Part shown: in pieces, positions 1-9,714 of the stretch | How the letters are laid out: each line of letters opens with the position of its first letter | Numbering within the stretch: position 1 is the first letter of the stretch | Origin: Tessaracoccus coleopterorum | Lineage (GTDB): Bacteria > Actinomycetota > Actinomycetes > Propionibacteriales > Propionibacteriaceae | Assembly: GCF_011174705.1 (NCBI RefSeq) | Contig: NZ_JAANIJ010000001.1 | Location: forward strand, 1,674,001-1,738,000 | Direction of reading: 5' to 3' | Length of the DNA stretch: 64,000 bases | Position numbers and translations under genes: made by a program | Notes under the pieces: generated by a model | The model's input: the letters and a program-made list of their open reading frames with translations, nothing else | The model's database searches: none | What the model was told of the DNA's origin: nothing

Positions 1-411
1 CGGCGCCTACGGCGAGGCCGGCCCGAAGCGGTTCATCTCCGCCTCCGGTAGGGGCCGGGATCACCGGGTTGCCGTCCTTGGCCCAGGCTCGCAGCCCACC
101 CGCCACCGACTCGGCGAGAAGGCCCCTCTCGCGCAACTGGGCAGCGACCAGCGATGAGCGCAGCCCGTTGTCACAGATCACGACGATCGCGGCCTCGCGG
201 TCCGCCAGCGGGTCGTCGCCGTGGATCGCCAGGAGCGGGTCATCCCCGAAGTCCTTGGGCTCCACCGGCCGCGCCCGGGGGCGTGGCCGGACTCGTACTC
301 GATCGGCGTGCGGACGTCGATCAGCACGGCCCCTTTGCTGAGCGCCATCAGCGTCTCTTCGATGCTGAGGCCGCCCGCGGAGCGCTTTCCGAGGAAATCC
401 ATGAAACCCAT
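1..411 (-). CDS. Rhodanese-like sulfurtransferase, partial
   Basis: Single rhodanese domain, likely a cytoplasmic sulfur carrier or thiosulfate/persulfide transferase. The ATG at 411 opens with MGFMDFLGKRS and is followed by the rhodanese signature ALIDVRTPIEYESGH. The catalytic loop reads VICDNGLRSS, a CxxxxR motif with the active-site cysteine present. The frame breaks near 275-280, where one base is missing in a C/G run; the next frame then carries the rest of the domain (PKDFGDDPLLAI, GGLRAWAKDGNPV). The gene continues past base 1, so the C-terminus is not seen. Its natural substrate cannot be told from sequence. Confidence 0.8.
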
Positions 412-490
412 GCGCCCATCGTGGCTTGCGGCAGGGCCGCAGCCAAGTCGGTTCGGCGAATGGACTGCGATTTCGTGGCAGGCTGGCCGG

Positions 491-1004
491 ATGGGCATGG
501 CGGTCGGGATCAGGGACTACGGGCCGGGCGATGCCGCGGCGACGCTTGAGGTGTTCATCGACGCGGTGACGGTGACCGGCGCCGCCTTCTACAGCGCGGC
601 CCAGCTCGAGGCCTGGGCCGATCCCGGCAACCGGAACTGGAGGCCTGGCACCGGGCCAGGAGCGCGCGGGGACCTTCGTCGCGACCATCGACGGCGAGGT
701 GGTCGCCTTCTCCGACGTCGATCCCGCCGGCCACATCGACATGCTGTTCGTGTCCCCGCGTTCGGGTCGGCAGGGCATCGCGACGCGCCTGCTGAAGGAG
801 GTCGAACGGCGGGCGCGCGCCTCCGGCGTGACCACGTTGACCACGGACGCCAGCCTGGCGCTGCGGCCGCTGCTGGAGCGCCTCGGCTTCACGGTGACGG
901 CGGAGCAGCACCCCGTGACGAGGGGCGTCGAGTTGACCAACTTCGCGATGGAGAAGGCGCTGGCGTCAGAGGATGCCGAGCTGGGTCAGCCCGACGACGC
1001 CTGA
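491..1004 (+). CDS. GNAT family N-acetyltransferase
   Basis: Acetyl-CoA-dependent N-acetyltransferase of the GNAT fold; substrate unknown. The N-terminal part (VGIRDYGPGDAAATLEVF) is the usual first strand and helix. The acetyl-CoA binding motif A is seen as FVSPRSGRQGIATRLL, followed by the ALRPLLERLGF segment typical of the C-terminal strand. Two starts in frame, ATG 491 and ATG 497, are possible. One base is missing near 640 (NWEAWHRAR must be read across two frames). Length of about 170 residues is normal for the family. The last 39 bases overlap the 3' end of the convergent small membrane protein gene. Confidence 0.8.
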
Positions 1005-1292
1005 CACGGCGGCGAGGCCGAGCCCGAGGAGCACGTACCCCGCCCACCGCCTGCGCGCCCAGAACACCGTCAGGACGGGCAGCACCAGCCCCGCCAGCGC
1101 CTGCACCCCGAACCCGATCGACTTCCACAGCGGAGGCGCGGCGATCTCGAAGTCGATGCCCGCGCTGTCGACGGGCGGGATCACGACGTAGGCGAGCCCG
1201 GTCAGGGTCCCGGCCGAGCCGAGCAGCAGCGCGGCGGCTCCGAGCGTGAGCGCACCGGGCCAGGTGGTCCACCACCTGCGACGTTCAGCCAT
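966..1292 (-). CDS. Small four-helix membrane protein, unknown function
   Basis: Intact 108-residue ORF, one of few here without a frameshift. After a short basic start (MAERRRWW) it shows four hydrophobic segments at about residues 13-38, 55-65, 66-80 and 88-105, with basic residues between (WARRRWAG). I do not recognise a family. It lies 31 bases downstream of the acyl-CoA ligase on the same strand and is probably cotranscribed. Its 3' end overlaps the convergent acetyltransferase gene. Confidence 0.65.
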   Translation of the reverse strand: MAERRRWWTTWPGALTLGAAALLLGSAGTLTGLAYVVIPPVDSAGIDFEIAAPPLWKSIGFGVQALAGLVLPVLTVFWARRRWAGYVLLGLGLAAVSGVVGLTQLGIL

Positions 1293-1323
1293 GCCCCGAC
1301 CCTAGGGCTGTGACGCAAGAACG

Positions 1324-3109
1324 TCAGCGGTCGTCCCGGGCGCGTTCCTTCAACCGGGCGTACATGTCGTCGATCATCGCCTTGAACCTGGCCTCCACCT
1401 CGCGCCGCTTCACCTTCAGCGTCGGCGTCAGCAGGCCGTTGTCCATCGTGAACTCCTCATCGATGACCTGGGTCTCCTTCGGCCGGTCCTGCGACGGGAG
1501 CTTCGCCGTCAACTCGTCGACGCGCTTCCTCATCTCGTCGAGGAGCTCGTTCGAACGGAGCCAGTCCTGCAGCTCACCCTGCCACTTGCCCGCCTTCGCC
1601 AGCGCCTCCACGTGCGGGAGGGACGGCTTGACGAGCAGCGTCACGAACGGGCGGTTGTCGCCCAGCAGCACTGCGTGCTCGAACAGCGGGTCGGCAAGGA
1701 TCAGGCCCTCGATGGGCTGCGGGGCGACGTTCTTCCCGCCGAGCGTGACAATGATGTCCTTCAGCCGGTCGGTGATGGTCAGGAAGCCGTCGGTGTCGAT
1801 GTAGCCGACATCTCCGGTGCGCAGCCAACCGTCCTCGATCGTGTCGGCGGTGGCCTGCTCGTTGTTCCAGTATCCGAGCATGACGTTGGGGCCCTTGAAG
1901 AGAATCTCGCCGAGGTCCCCGATCCGCAGCTCGCCGCCATGGAGGACCTTCCCGGCGGTGCCCTCCTTGAAGTCGGACGGTGCGTTGAACGACACCAGCG
2001 GCGAGGCCTCCGTCAGGCCGTATCCGGTCATCACGGGCAGGCCGATGGAGCTGAAGAACTCCTCGATCTCGATCCGGAGCGGGGCGCCACCGCAGGCGAG
2101 CACGGTCTTCGGCCCGCCGACGGCGTCACGCACGGCCTTCAGGACGAGCTTGTCCGCGATCTTCAGCTTCGCGCGCAGCACCGATCCAGGCTCACGGCCC
2201 GCTCGGTGCGCGTACTGGTTGTGGCGGCCGATCTTGAGCGCCCACGCGAAGATGCGGCGCTTTGCGGCCGAGCCGGCCACCTTCGCATGGGCCGTGGTGT
2301 AGACCGTCTCGTACAACTTCGGGACCGACACCATCATGGTCGGCTTGGCGAGCACCATCTGCTCGGCGACGGTGCGGGCGTTCTCCACGTAGGTGTTCAT
2401 GCAGCCGTTCAGGAGGACGACGATGGTCCAGGCCCGCTCCAGCGCATGCGAGAGGGGCAGGAAGCAGAGCGAGTGGTCTTCGGATCGGAACGTGAAGAGC
2501 AGGTCGAGGGCTTCGCCCTGCGCAAGGAGCGCCTTGTGCTGGATCATGACCCCTTCGGCGCACCCGTGGTGCCCGAGGTGTAGATGATCGAGGCCAGGTC
2601 GTCACCGCTCGCGCGGGCGAGCCTCTCGTCGATCGCAGCCCGGTCGGGGTCGGCGAGGAAGCCGGGGTAGGCGACCATGTCGGCGGGCATCCCCTCGTAG
2701 GGGTGCACCACCACGATCGTCTTCAGCTCGGGAGCTCCTCCCGCGCCTCCAGGACGCGCTCGGCCTCGCTCTTCCCACCCACGAACATCACCGTCAGGCC
2801 CGAGTCGCGCGAGATGTGCGCGATCTGCTCCGGCGTCGACGTGGCGTACAGCGGGACGGGGACCGCGCGCACGGTGCAGGCGCCGAAGTCGATCTCCGAC
2901 CACTCCGGCTGGTTGTTCAGGAAGATGCCGATCCGGCCGCCCTCCTCGACTCCCAGGCCGATCAGGCCCTGGGCGACCCGCTCGACGCGCGCCCCGAACT
3001 GGGCGTAGGTCTGGACCTCCCAGTCGTCGTCTCGCCGGATGCGGGTGGCGGGTCGCTCCCCATGGTTCTCGATCACGGATCGGAACCTGGTGATGATGTG
3101 GTCGGACAA
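1324..3109 (-). CDS. Long-chain fatty acid-CoA ligase (AMP-binding)
   Basis: ANL-superfamily enzyme that adenylates a fatty acid and transfers it to CoA; cytoplasmic or membrane-associated. Seen in order: the P-loop-like IIYTSGTTGAPKG, CFLPLSHALERAW, the GYGLTEASPLVSFN motif, GWLRTGDVGYID and DRLKDIIVTLGGKNVAP hinge, and the C-terminal lysine region LKVKRREV. This order and about 595 residues match the FadD15-like, bacterial long-chain group. Two missing bases, near 2735 and 2555, split it into three frames. The start is probably the TTG at 3109, because a full AAGGAGG lies five bases upstream; the TTG at 3127 is the alternative and an in-frame stop closes the frame just before it. Confidence 0.9.
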
Positions 3110-3114
3110 GTCGG

Positions 3115-3121
3115 CCTCCTT
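3115..3121 (-). promoter_or_regulatory. Strong Shine-Dalgarno fixing a TTG start
   Basis: AAGGAGG on the minus strand, five bases before TTG at 3109. It is the best ribosome binding site in the region and argues for a TTG start of the acyl-CoA ligase six codons inside the longest frame. Confidence 0.6.
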
Positions 3122-3223
3122 CGGCAACTGCTCGCCCCAAGGCTACTGCGGCCGCCCAGGCCGGGGAGCCGGTTCCGTCGTGGTGGATCCGGGGCTAAGC
3201 TGGCCTGACCCCGACCAGGAGGA

Positions 3224-4931
3224 ATGAATGACCGACTGAGCCTGGCACGCCCGTTGGCGCGTGCCGTCCCACAGAGACCGCATCCCAGCGACCCCAGGAC
3301 CAGTAACCATGGCTCATTCCCCGCCGTCGTCGTCGACGGCCTCACCTTCACGCTTCCCGACGGAACCGGCATCCTCCTCGACGTCACCGCGACGTTCCCG
3401 GTCGGCATGACCGGCCTGATCGGCCCAACGGCTCCGGCAAGACGACCCTGCTGCGCCTGATCGCAGGCGAGCTCACCCCGACCTCCGGGACGGTGCGTGC
3501 GGCCGGCCGGGTCCACGTGGTTCCGCAGCGCCTGTCCAGGGCGGGCTCCGTCGCGGACCTGCTCGGCATCGCAGGGAGCCGGGCGGCCCTGCACGCGATC
3601 GAGGCCGGGTCGGTCGACCAGGCGCACTTCGACGCGGTCGGGACGACTGGGACGTCGAGGCCCGCGCCATCGCCGAGCTTGCGGCACTTGGCCTCCCGGC
3701 CGACCACGACCTCCTCGACCGCGACGCGTCCACGCTCTCCGGAGGAGAGGCGACCCGGATCGCATTGGCGGGTGCCAGGCTGGCCCGCGCCGACGTCACC
3801 CTGCTCGATGAGCCGACCAACAACCTCGACACCCGCACGCGACGCTGGCTCCACGACGCGCTCGACGACTGGGAGGGGCCCGGATCGTGGTGAGCCACGA
3901 CCGTGACCTGCTCGAGCGGGTCGACGCACTTGTCGACCTCGATCCCGCGGGGTCGAGGTGTTCGGGGCCCGTTCAGCGCATACCTGGAGCAGCGCGCCCT
4001 GCGGCAGGCGGCCGCCGAGCGCAGGCTGCGCGATGCCGATGCCGAACTGGAGAGGGCGAGGCGGCAGGCGCAGGTCGAGCTCCAGCGGCAGGCCCAGCGC
4101 GACCGCTCGGCACGGAAGGAGCGCGCGCTCGGCAACGTGTCGAAGGGCGCGGTCGACTTCTACAGAAACCGCGCGGAGAAGGGCGTCGGGTCGAAGGGCG
4201 TCGCGCACCAGAAGGCGGTCGCCGACGCCGGGGCGACCCGCGCCGAGGCCGACGCGTCGGCCCGCACGGCCGACACGATCCGCATCGCGCTTCCCGACAC
4301 CACGGTGCCCGCGGGCAAGGACGTGCTGCGCCTCACCGTGGGCGGCACGCGCCTGGACGTGGTCGGCCCGGAACGGATCAGGCTGGTCGGCGACAACGGC
4401 TCGGGCAAGTCCACCCTGCTCGCGCTGCTGACCGGGGGCGACGGCGACGAGCCGTGGCGCCGGGCGGTGCTTGACGGCGTCCAGCTCGACCTCGCACCCA
4501 CCGTGCCGCTCGGGATGCTCGCGCAGAGCCTCGACGACCTCGACCGGTTCGCGACCGCCATCGAGGCTGTGCGCGACGCGGCCCCGCTGCGCACCCCGCA
4601 CGACGCCCGGGCGCTGCTCGCACAGTTCCTGATCCGCGGCGACCGGGCCGACCAGCCGCCGTCGACCATGTCGGGCGGGGAACGGTTCCGTGTCGGCCTC
4701 GCCCGGACGCTGTTCGCCGACCCGGCCCCGCAGTTCCTGGTGCTGGACGAGCCGACCAACAACCTGGATCTCGACTCCGTCGGGCAACTTGTTGAGGCGC
4801 TCGAGGACTACCGGGGCGCGCTCCTGATCGTGACGCACGACGGGCACCTCGCCGCCGAACTGAGCATCCACCGGACGTGGGAGCTCGAGCGGCCTGGCGG
4901 GGTGCCCGTGGTGCGCGACGCGATCGTCTAG
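3224..4931 (+). CDS. ABC-F family ATPase (ribosome-associated)
   Basis: Soluble protein with two ABC ATPase domains and no membrane segments, the ABC-F layout; such proteins act on the ribosome in translation rescue or antibiotic protection. Domain 1 has Walker A (GPNGSGKTTLLRLIAGEL after correcting one base near 3428), LSGGEATRIALAGARLA and LLDEPTNNLD. The linker at about 4000-4250 is rich in Arg, Glu and Ala and likely helical. Domain 2 has GDNGSGKSTLLALL, MSGGERFRVGLARTLF and LVLDEPTNNLDLDS. At least four single-base losses occur (near 3428, 3650, 3885, 3955). The start is uncertain: ATG 3224 follows an AGGAGG, while ATG 3309 would give MAHSP directly before the first strand if one C is missing. 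Its stop overlaps the convergent uridine phosphorylase stop. Confidence 0.9.
3228..3265 (+). promoter_or_regulatory. Possible leader with tiny ORF and hairpin
   Basis: Between the AGGAGG and the ABC-F core lies ATG-ACC-GAC-TGA, a three-codon ORF at 3228, then a hairpin with arms GGCACGC (3244-3250) and GCGTGCC (3259-3265) and an 8-base loop. Antibiotic-resistance ABC-F genes often have leader-peptide attenuators, so this may be one. No U-run follows, so the reading is tentative. Confidence 0.25.
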
Positions 4932-5700
4932 CCGCGCGCCTTGTCGGCGGCGATGACGCGGCGCATGCCCTCGATGGCCACGGGGATCAGGTTCTCGACC
5001 TTCGAGGCCTCCTTCTCGGCGTCCGTCATCGGCGCGAAATCGTGGTGGCCCATCACCATCATCACGCCGCCCGCGCGGACGCGGCGCACGGACGCGACGA
5101 GGAAGAGGGCTGCGCACTCCATCTCGGAGACGAGACAGCCGCCCTTCACCCAGGCGTCCCACCGCTCCCGGAGGCGCGGGCCGACCGGCATCGAGTCGGG
5201 TCGTGCTGCCCGTAGAAGGAATCCTTCGACTGCGAGACGCCCACGTGGTAGCGGCGCCCCATCTCGGCGGCCGCGAGCACGAGGCCGTTGATGATGTCCT
5301 GGTCGGCGACGGCCGGGTACTCCATGGGCAGGTAGTGCAGTCCGGTGCCCTCGTCGCGGATCGACGCGTTGATGACGGCTATGTCGCCGGGCTGCGTCTC
5401 GGGCTGCATGGCACCGGAGGTGCCGACGCGCATGAAGGTGTCGGCTCCGACGTGGATGAGCTCCTCCACCGCGATCGCGGCGCTCGGGCCGCCCATCCCG
5501 GTCGAGGTCACGGCCACGGGAACGCCGTCGAGCTCGCCCACCCAGGTGGTGTGCTCGCGGTGCGAGGCCACGAAGCGCGGATTGTCGAAGTGCTGCGCGA
5601 TGACCTCACAGCGGCCGGGGTCGCCGGGGAGGAAGACGTAGCGTCCGATGTCTCCCTGCTTGAGGTGGATGTGGTACTCGTAGCCCTCGGAATAGGCCAT
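4928..5700 (-). CDS. udp: Uridine phosphorylase
   Basis: Phosphorolysis of uridine to uracil and ribose-1-phosphate, pyrimidine salvage in the cytoplasm. The N-terminus holds the phosphate site GRYVFLPGDPGRCEVIA, then the family motif VAVTSTGMGGPSAAIAVEEL, the FMRVGTSGAMQP strand, and the substrate-side SEMECAALFLVASVRRVRAG near the C-terminus. One base is missing near 5200, between SKDSFYGQHDP and the conserved RLRERWDAWVKGG. About 255 residues, normal for the NP-1 family. ATG at 5700 is a clean start. The gene ends in a CTAG shared with the convergent ABC-F gene, so the two stop codons overlap by two bases. Confidence 0.88.
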
Positions 5701-5785
5701 GTCGGCTCCCTGGTGGTCGGTGATGTGTTGCCCCTACGCTAACGCCACCGTCGCCCCGGCCGCTGGCGCGGTGGCCTGATCGCCC

Positions 5786-6359
5786 TCAGCGGAGGGTCGG
5801 TTCCGGGAGCAGCCGGCGGTGCAGGGTCGCGTCCCCGGTGAGCTCCGGGTGGAACGCCACCACCGTCACGGCACCCGAGCGCACACCGACGACCCGGCCC
5901 CGGTGCTCGGCGATCACCTCGACTCCCGGCCCCACCCGGGTCACGACGGGTGCCCGGATGAAGGCGGCCATGACCGGCCCATCCACCGTGTCCACCACCG
6001 CCTCCTCGGAAGCCACCTGCGACCCGAAGGCGTTGCGTCGCACCGTGATGTCGAGCAGGCCGAGGCTCTGCTGGCCGGGGCGGGATCCTCGATCCCGGTG
6101 GCGAGCCCGATCATCCCGGCGCAGGTGGCGAGCACCGGCAGCCCTCCCCGGACGGCGGCGCGGAGCGGTTCGACGAGCCCGAACATCCGCATCAACCGGT
6201 CGATGGTCGACGACTCACCGCCCGGGAGCACCAGGGCGTCGAGGCCCTCGAGGTGCGCGGGGCGTCGCACCGGGACGACGTCGGCGCCGAGGCCCTCGAG
6301 CACCCGGGCGTGCTCGACCACCCCTCCTGGAGCGCGACGACGCCGACGCGTCCCGTCAC
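5786..6359 (-). CDS. pdxT: Pyridoxal 5'-phosphate synthase glutaminase subunit
   Basis: Class I glutamine amidotransferase that feeds ammonia to PdxS for pyridoxal phosphate synthesis. Seen: VGVVALQGG start, [15 protein letters not shown], the nucleophile elbow [12 protein letters not shown] with its cysteine, FGSQVASEE, and the catalytic [11 protein letters not shown] with His and Glu. Two missing bases, near 6327 and 6085. The GTG start overlaps the pdxS stop (GTGA), so the two subunits are translationally coupled. About 190 residues, as usual. Confidence 0.93.
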
Positions 6360-7271
6360 CAGCCGCGCTCGGCGAGGCGGTGCGGCGCGGGCAGGTCGGA
6401 GACGTTGATGCCGACCATGGCCTCGCCGAGCCCGCGTGAGGCCTCGGTGACCACCTCGGGGTCGTCGAATGCGGCGGTCGCCTTCACGATGGCCGCGGCC
6501 CGCCTCGCCGGGTCACCCGACTTGAAGATGCCGGAGCCGACGAACACACCGTCGGCGCCGAGCTGCATCATCATGGCGGCGTCGGCGGGCGTCGCGACGC
6601 CCCCGGCGACGAACAGCACCACGGGAAGCCGGCCGGTGCGCGCGACGTCGGCCACGAGGTCGTAGGGCGCCTGCAGTTCCTTGGCCGCGACGTACAGCTC
6701 GTCGGGCGACTTGGCCTGCAGCGCGCGGATCTCGCCGAGGATCTGCCGGATGTGCCGGGTGGCCTCCGACACGTCGCCGGTGCCCGCCTCGCCCTTCGAG
6801 CGGATCATGGCCGCGCCCTCGGCGATCCGGCGGAGGGCCTCGCCGAGGTTTGTGGCGCCGCACACGAAGGGGACGGTGAAGGCGTGCTTGTCGATGTGGT
6901 TGACGTAGTCGGCCGGGGAGAGCACCTCGGACTCGTCGATGTAGTCGACCTTGAGCTGCTGCAACACCTGGGCCTCCACGAAGTGCCCGATCCGCGCCTT
7001 CGCCATCACGGGGATCGACACGGCGTCGATGATGTCGGCGATCAGGTCCGGGTCGCTCATGCGGGCCACGCCACCCTGGGCGCGGATGTCGGCGGGCACC
7101 CGCTCCAGCGCCATCACGGCGACGGCTCCCGCGTCCTCGGCGATGCGGGCCTGCTCGGCGGTGACGACGTCCATGATCACGCCGCCCTTCAACATCTCGG
7201 CGAGGCCGCTCTTGACGAGGCGGCCCCGACGAGGGGGTCGGGTCGGTGGAACGGTTCAGCGTATCGGTCAT
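6356..7271 (-). CDS. pdxS: Pyridoxal 5'-phosphate synthase lyase subunit
   Basis: TIM-barrel synthase that makes pyridoxal phosphate from ribose-5-phosphate, glyceraldehyde-3-phosphate and PdxT-derived ammonia. Hallmarks: [40 protein letters not shown], the catalytic-lysine segment [31 protein letters not shown], and the phosphate loop [16 protein letters not shown]. One missing base near 7225 separates ATG 7271 ([16 protein letters not shown]) from the body. About 305 residues, typical. It lies divergent from a MocR-type regulator, the arrangement known for PdxR-controlled pdxST in actinobacteria. Confidence 0.96.
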
Positions 7272-7292
7272 GACGGACACCTTCCCCGCCCG

Positions 7293-7340
7293 AGTGGATC
7301 ATCACAAGAGCCACTAGCATGGAGTTCCATTGGACCACTT
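7293..7340. promoter_or_regulatory. Three PdxR operator-like repeats
   Basis: The pdxS-pdxR intergenic gap holds three AGTGG-N-TC-like elements: AGTGGATCA (plus, 7293-7301), AGTGGCTCT (minus, 7307-7315) and AAGTGGTCCA (minus, 7331-7340). As I recall it, the Corynebacterium glutamicum PdxR motif has an AAAGTGG core, which these resemble. Assignment is inference from position and repeat. Confidence 0.55.
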
Positions 7341-7349
7341 GGAGGCGGC

Positions 7350-8852
7350 ATGCAGCGCACCGAGGTCGACCTACCGCTCCTGCTCGACCGCCGCGACCCA
7401 CGGCCCTCACGCTCCAGGTGGCGGACGGGATCCGCGAGCTCGTCGATGCGGGGGCGCTGCGCCCCGGGGAGCGACTGCCGGCGACCCGCCCGCTGGCCGT
7501 GCGGTGGGGGTGGCCCGTGGCACCGTCGTCGCCGGCATCGACCAACTCGTCGCCGAGGGCTACCTCACCGCGGTCACCGGCGCGGGCACCGTCGTGAACC
7601 CGCGCCTGCGGACGATCCACCCTGGCCTGCCCTCCGCAGCGCGCACCGTCGCACCACCCCCGCGCCGGAGCGACCCGCCCTGGTGGATCTCACCCCCGGA
7701 CGGCCCGACGCCGCGCGCCTCGTCGATCCACGCTGGCGCGAGGCGTGGCGGACGGCGGCCTCCCGGATGGCGGCGACCGCGCCTCCCGCCGCCGGCCTGG
7801 CCGAGCTGCGCGCCGAGTTGGCGGCCCACCTGCGCCAGGTGCGGGGCGTGCTCGCCGACCCGGCCGACATCCTCGCCACCACGGGGCCCGCGACGGCCTC
7901 GCGCTCGTGCTGCGGCTCGAGTCGCTCCGACGGGGTCGCGACCTCACCGTCGCCGTCGAGGACCCCGGCTATCCCTCCCTGCGCCGGGTGCCCGAGCGGC
8001 TGGGCGCGAGGCTGGTGGAGGTGCCGGTCGACGGCGACGGGCTCGATATCGCCGCGCTGGGCGCACTGAGCCCGGCCCCCGACGCCGTGATCGTGACGCC
8101 GAGCCACCAGTACCCGTTGGGCAGTTCGATGTCGGCCGCCCGCAGGCACGCGCTGCTCGCCTGGGCCGGTGCCACCGGCGCGCTGATCATCGAGGACGAC
8201 TACGACTCGGAGCTGCGCTACGTGGGGGCGCCCTGCCCGCGCTGGCCGCGCTCGACCGGCAGCACGCCCCGAGGGCCGCTCGGTGGTGACGTTGGGCTCG
8301 TTCTCCCGGACGGTCACGGGCGACCTCGGGCGGGTTTCGTCTACGCCCCGAGGTCACTGATGGCCGACCTCGTGCGGCTCCGCGCCGACCTGGGCGGCCT
8401 CCCCTCGGGGTGGCGCAGCGGGCCCTCGCCGGCTACCTCCGCTCCGGGGTCTGCGCCGCCACATCGAGCGGATGCGCCGCGACTACCGGCGACGCCGCCT
8501 CGTGCTGCTGGGGCGCTGGCCGATCTGGAGGGCGGCGAGGTGACCTGCATGGACGGCGGGCTGCACGCCGTGGTCCACCTGGGGCGATGCCCACGCTGAC
8601 CGCGGCTGACCGCGAGGCCCTCGTGATCCGCGAGGCGGCCGACCGCGGGATCGTGGTGACCCCGCTCAGCCGCTACTGGGCCCACACACGCCCGACCACC
8701 GCCTACGGCATCGTGATCGGCTATCCGCCGCCCGGCCCGAGGGAGGGCGGGCCCTGGCGGCGCTCTGCGCCGTGATCGCGTCGACGGCGGGGAGTGTGGT
8801 CGACCTCGGGTCACCCCTCCTGCCGGGCACCCCGGTTAGGCTGAGCCCATGA
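7350..8852 (+). CDS. pdxR: MocR-type regulator, likely PdxR
   Basis: GntR winged helix fused to a fold-type I aminotransferase-like domain, the MocR architecture; in actinobacteria PdxR senses pyridoxal phosphate and activates pdxST. The helix-turn-helix part runs to about 7610 ([39 protein letters not shown]). The aminotransferase part shows [43 protein letters not shown] and [14 protein letters not shown], with [18 protein letters not shown] covering the PLP-lysine region; the lysine position reads Thr/Val here, but frameshifts make that uncertain. It is the most damaged gene in the window, with at least eight single-base losses. The last frame ends with TGA at 8850, overlapping the nfo start. 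Confidence 0.78.
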
Positions 8853-9671
8853 CGATCACCCTGGGCGCCCACGTCTCCTCAACCCATCCGCTCGTCGATG
8901 CCGCGGGCATGGGGGCCGACCTCGTGCAGATCTTCGTCGGCGACCCGCAGAGCTGGAAGAAGCCCACGACGCTCTTCCCCGACGGCGCCGCCGCCCTCAA
9001 CGCCGCCGCCTCCTCGGACGGGGTCGGGATTGTCGTCCACTCTCCCTACGTGCTCAACGTGGCGTCCACCAACAACCGGATCCGCATCCCGTCGCGCAAG
9101 CTGCTGCAGCAGACGATCACCGAGTCCGCGGCCATCGGCGCGATGGGCGTGGTGGTGCACGGCGGCCACGTCACCGCCGACGACGACCCGGCCGTCGGGT
9201 TCGAGAACTGGCGCAAGTGCATCGACGGGCTCACCCTCGACGTGCCGATCTTCATCGAGAACACAGCGGGAGGCACCAACGCGATGGCCCGCACGCTCGA
9301 GTCGATCGAGCTACTGTGGGCCGCGATCGGCGATTCGCCCAACATCGACCGCGTCGGATTCTGCCTCGACACCTGCCACGCCCACGCGGCGGGGCTGGAC
9401 CTGGAGGGCTCGTCGCCCGGGTCGTGGCCATCACCGGCAGGGTCGATGTCGTGCACTGCAACAACTCGCGGGACGCCGCGGGCAGCGGGGCCGACCGGCA
9501 CGCGAACCTCACCGACGGCACGATCGACCCCGAGCTGCTGCTCACGGTCGTGCGCGAGGCAGGCACCGCGACCATCCTCGAGACCCGGGTGAGGTGCCCG
9601 AGCACGCGGCCGAGATCGCCTGGCTGAGGCCCACCTGGAAGGGTGACCCGGGGCCTTGTCGGGTCCGATAA
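8849..9671 (+). CDS. nfo: Deoxyribonuclease IV (AP endonuclease)
   Basis: Zn-dependent endonuclease of base excision repair that cuts 5' to abasic sites; TIM-barrel fold. Seen: [42 protein letters not shown], the metal ligand strand [44 protein letters not shown] and the closing ILETPGEVPEH. The His, Glu and Asp metal ligands of the family all appear. Breaks near 9412 and 9590 each lose one base. ATG 8849 overlaps the stop of the preceding regulator gene (ATGA), so it may be cotranscribed with it, though the functions look unrelated. About 270 residues. Confidence 0.93.
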
Positions 9672-9714
9672 ACTACCGACCGCCACCACGTACCCACCGG
9701 AAGGGACCACTGGC

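Noticed and set aside
3384..5162. 592-codon minus-strand ORF opposite the ABC-F gene
   Set aside because: Arg/Gly/Val-rich shadow frame overlapping two well-supported genes.
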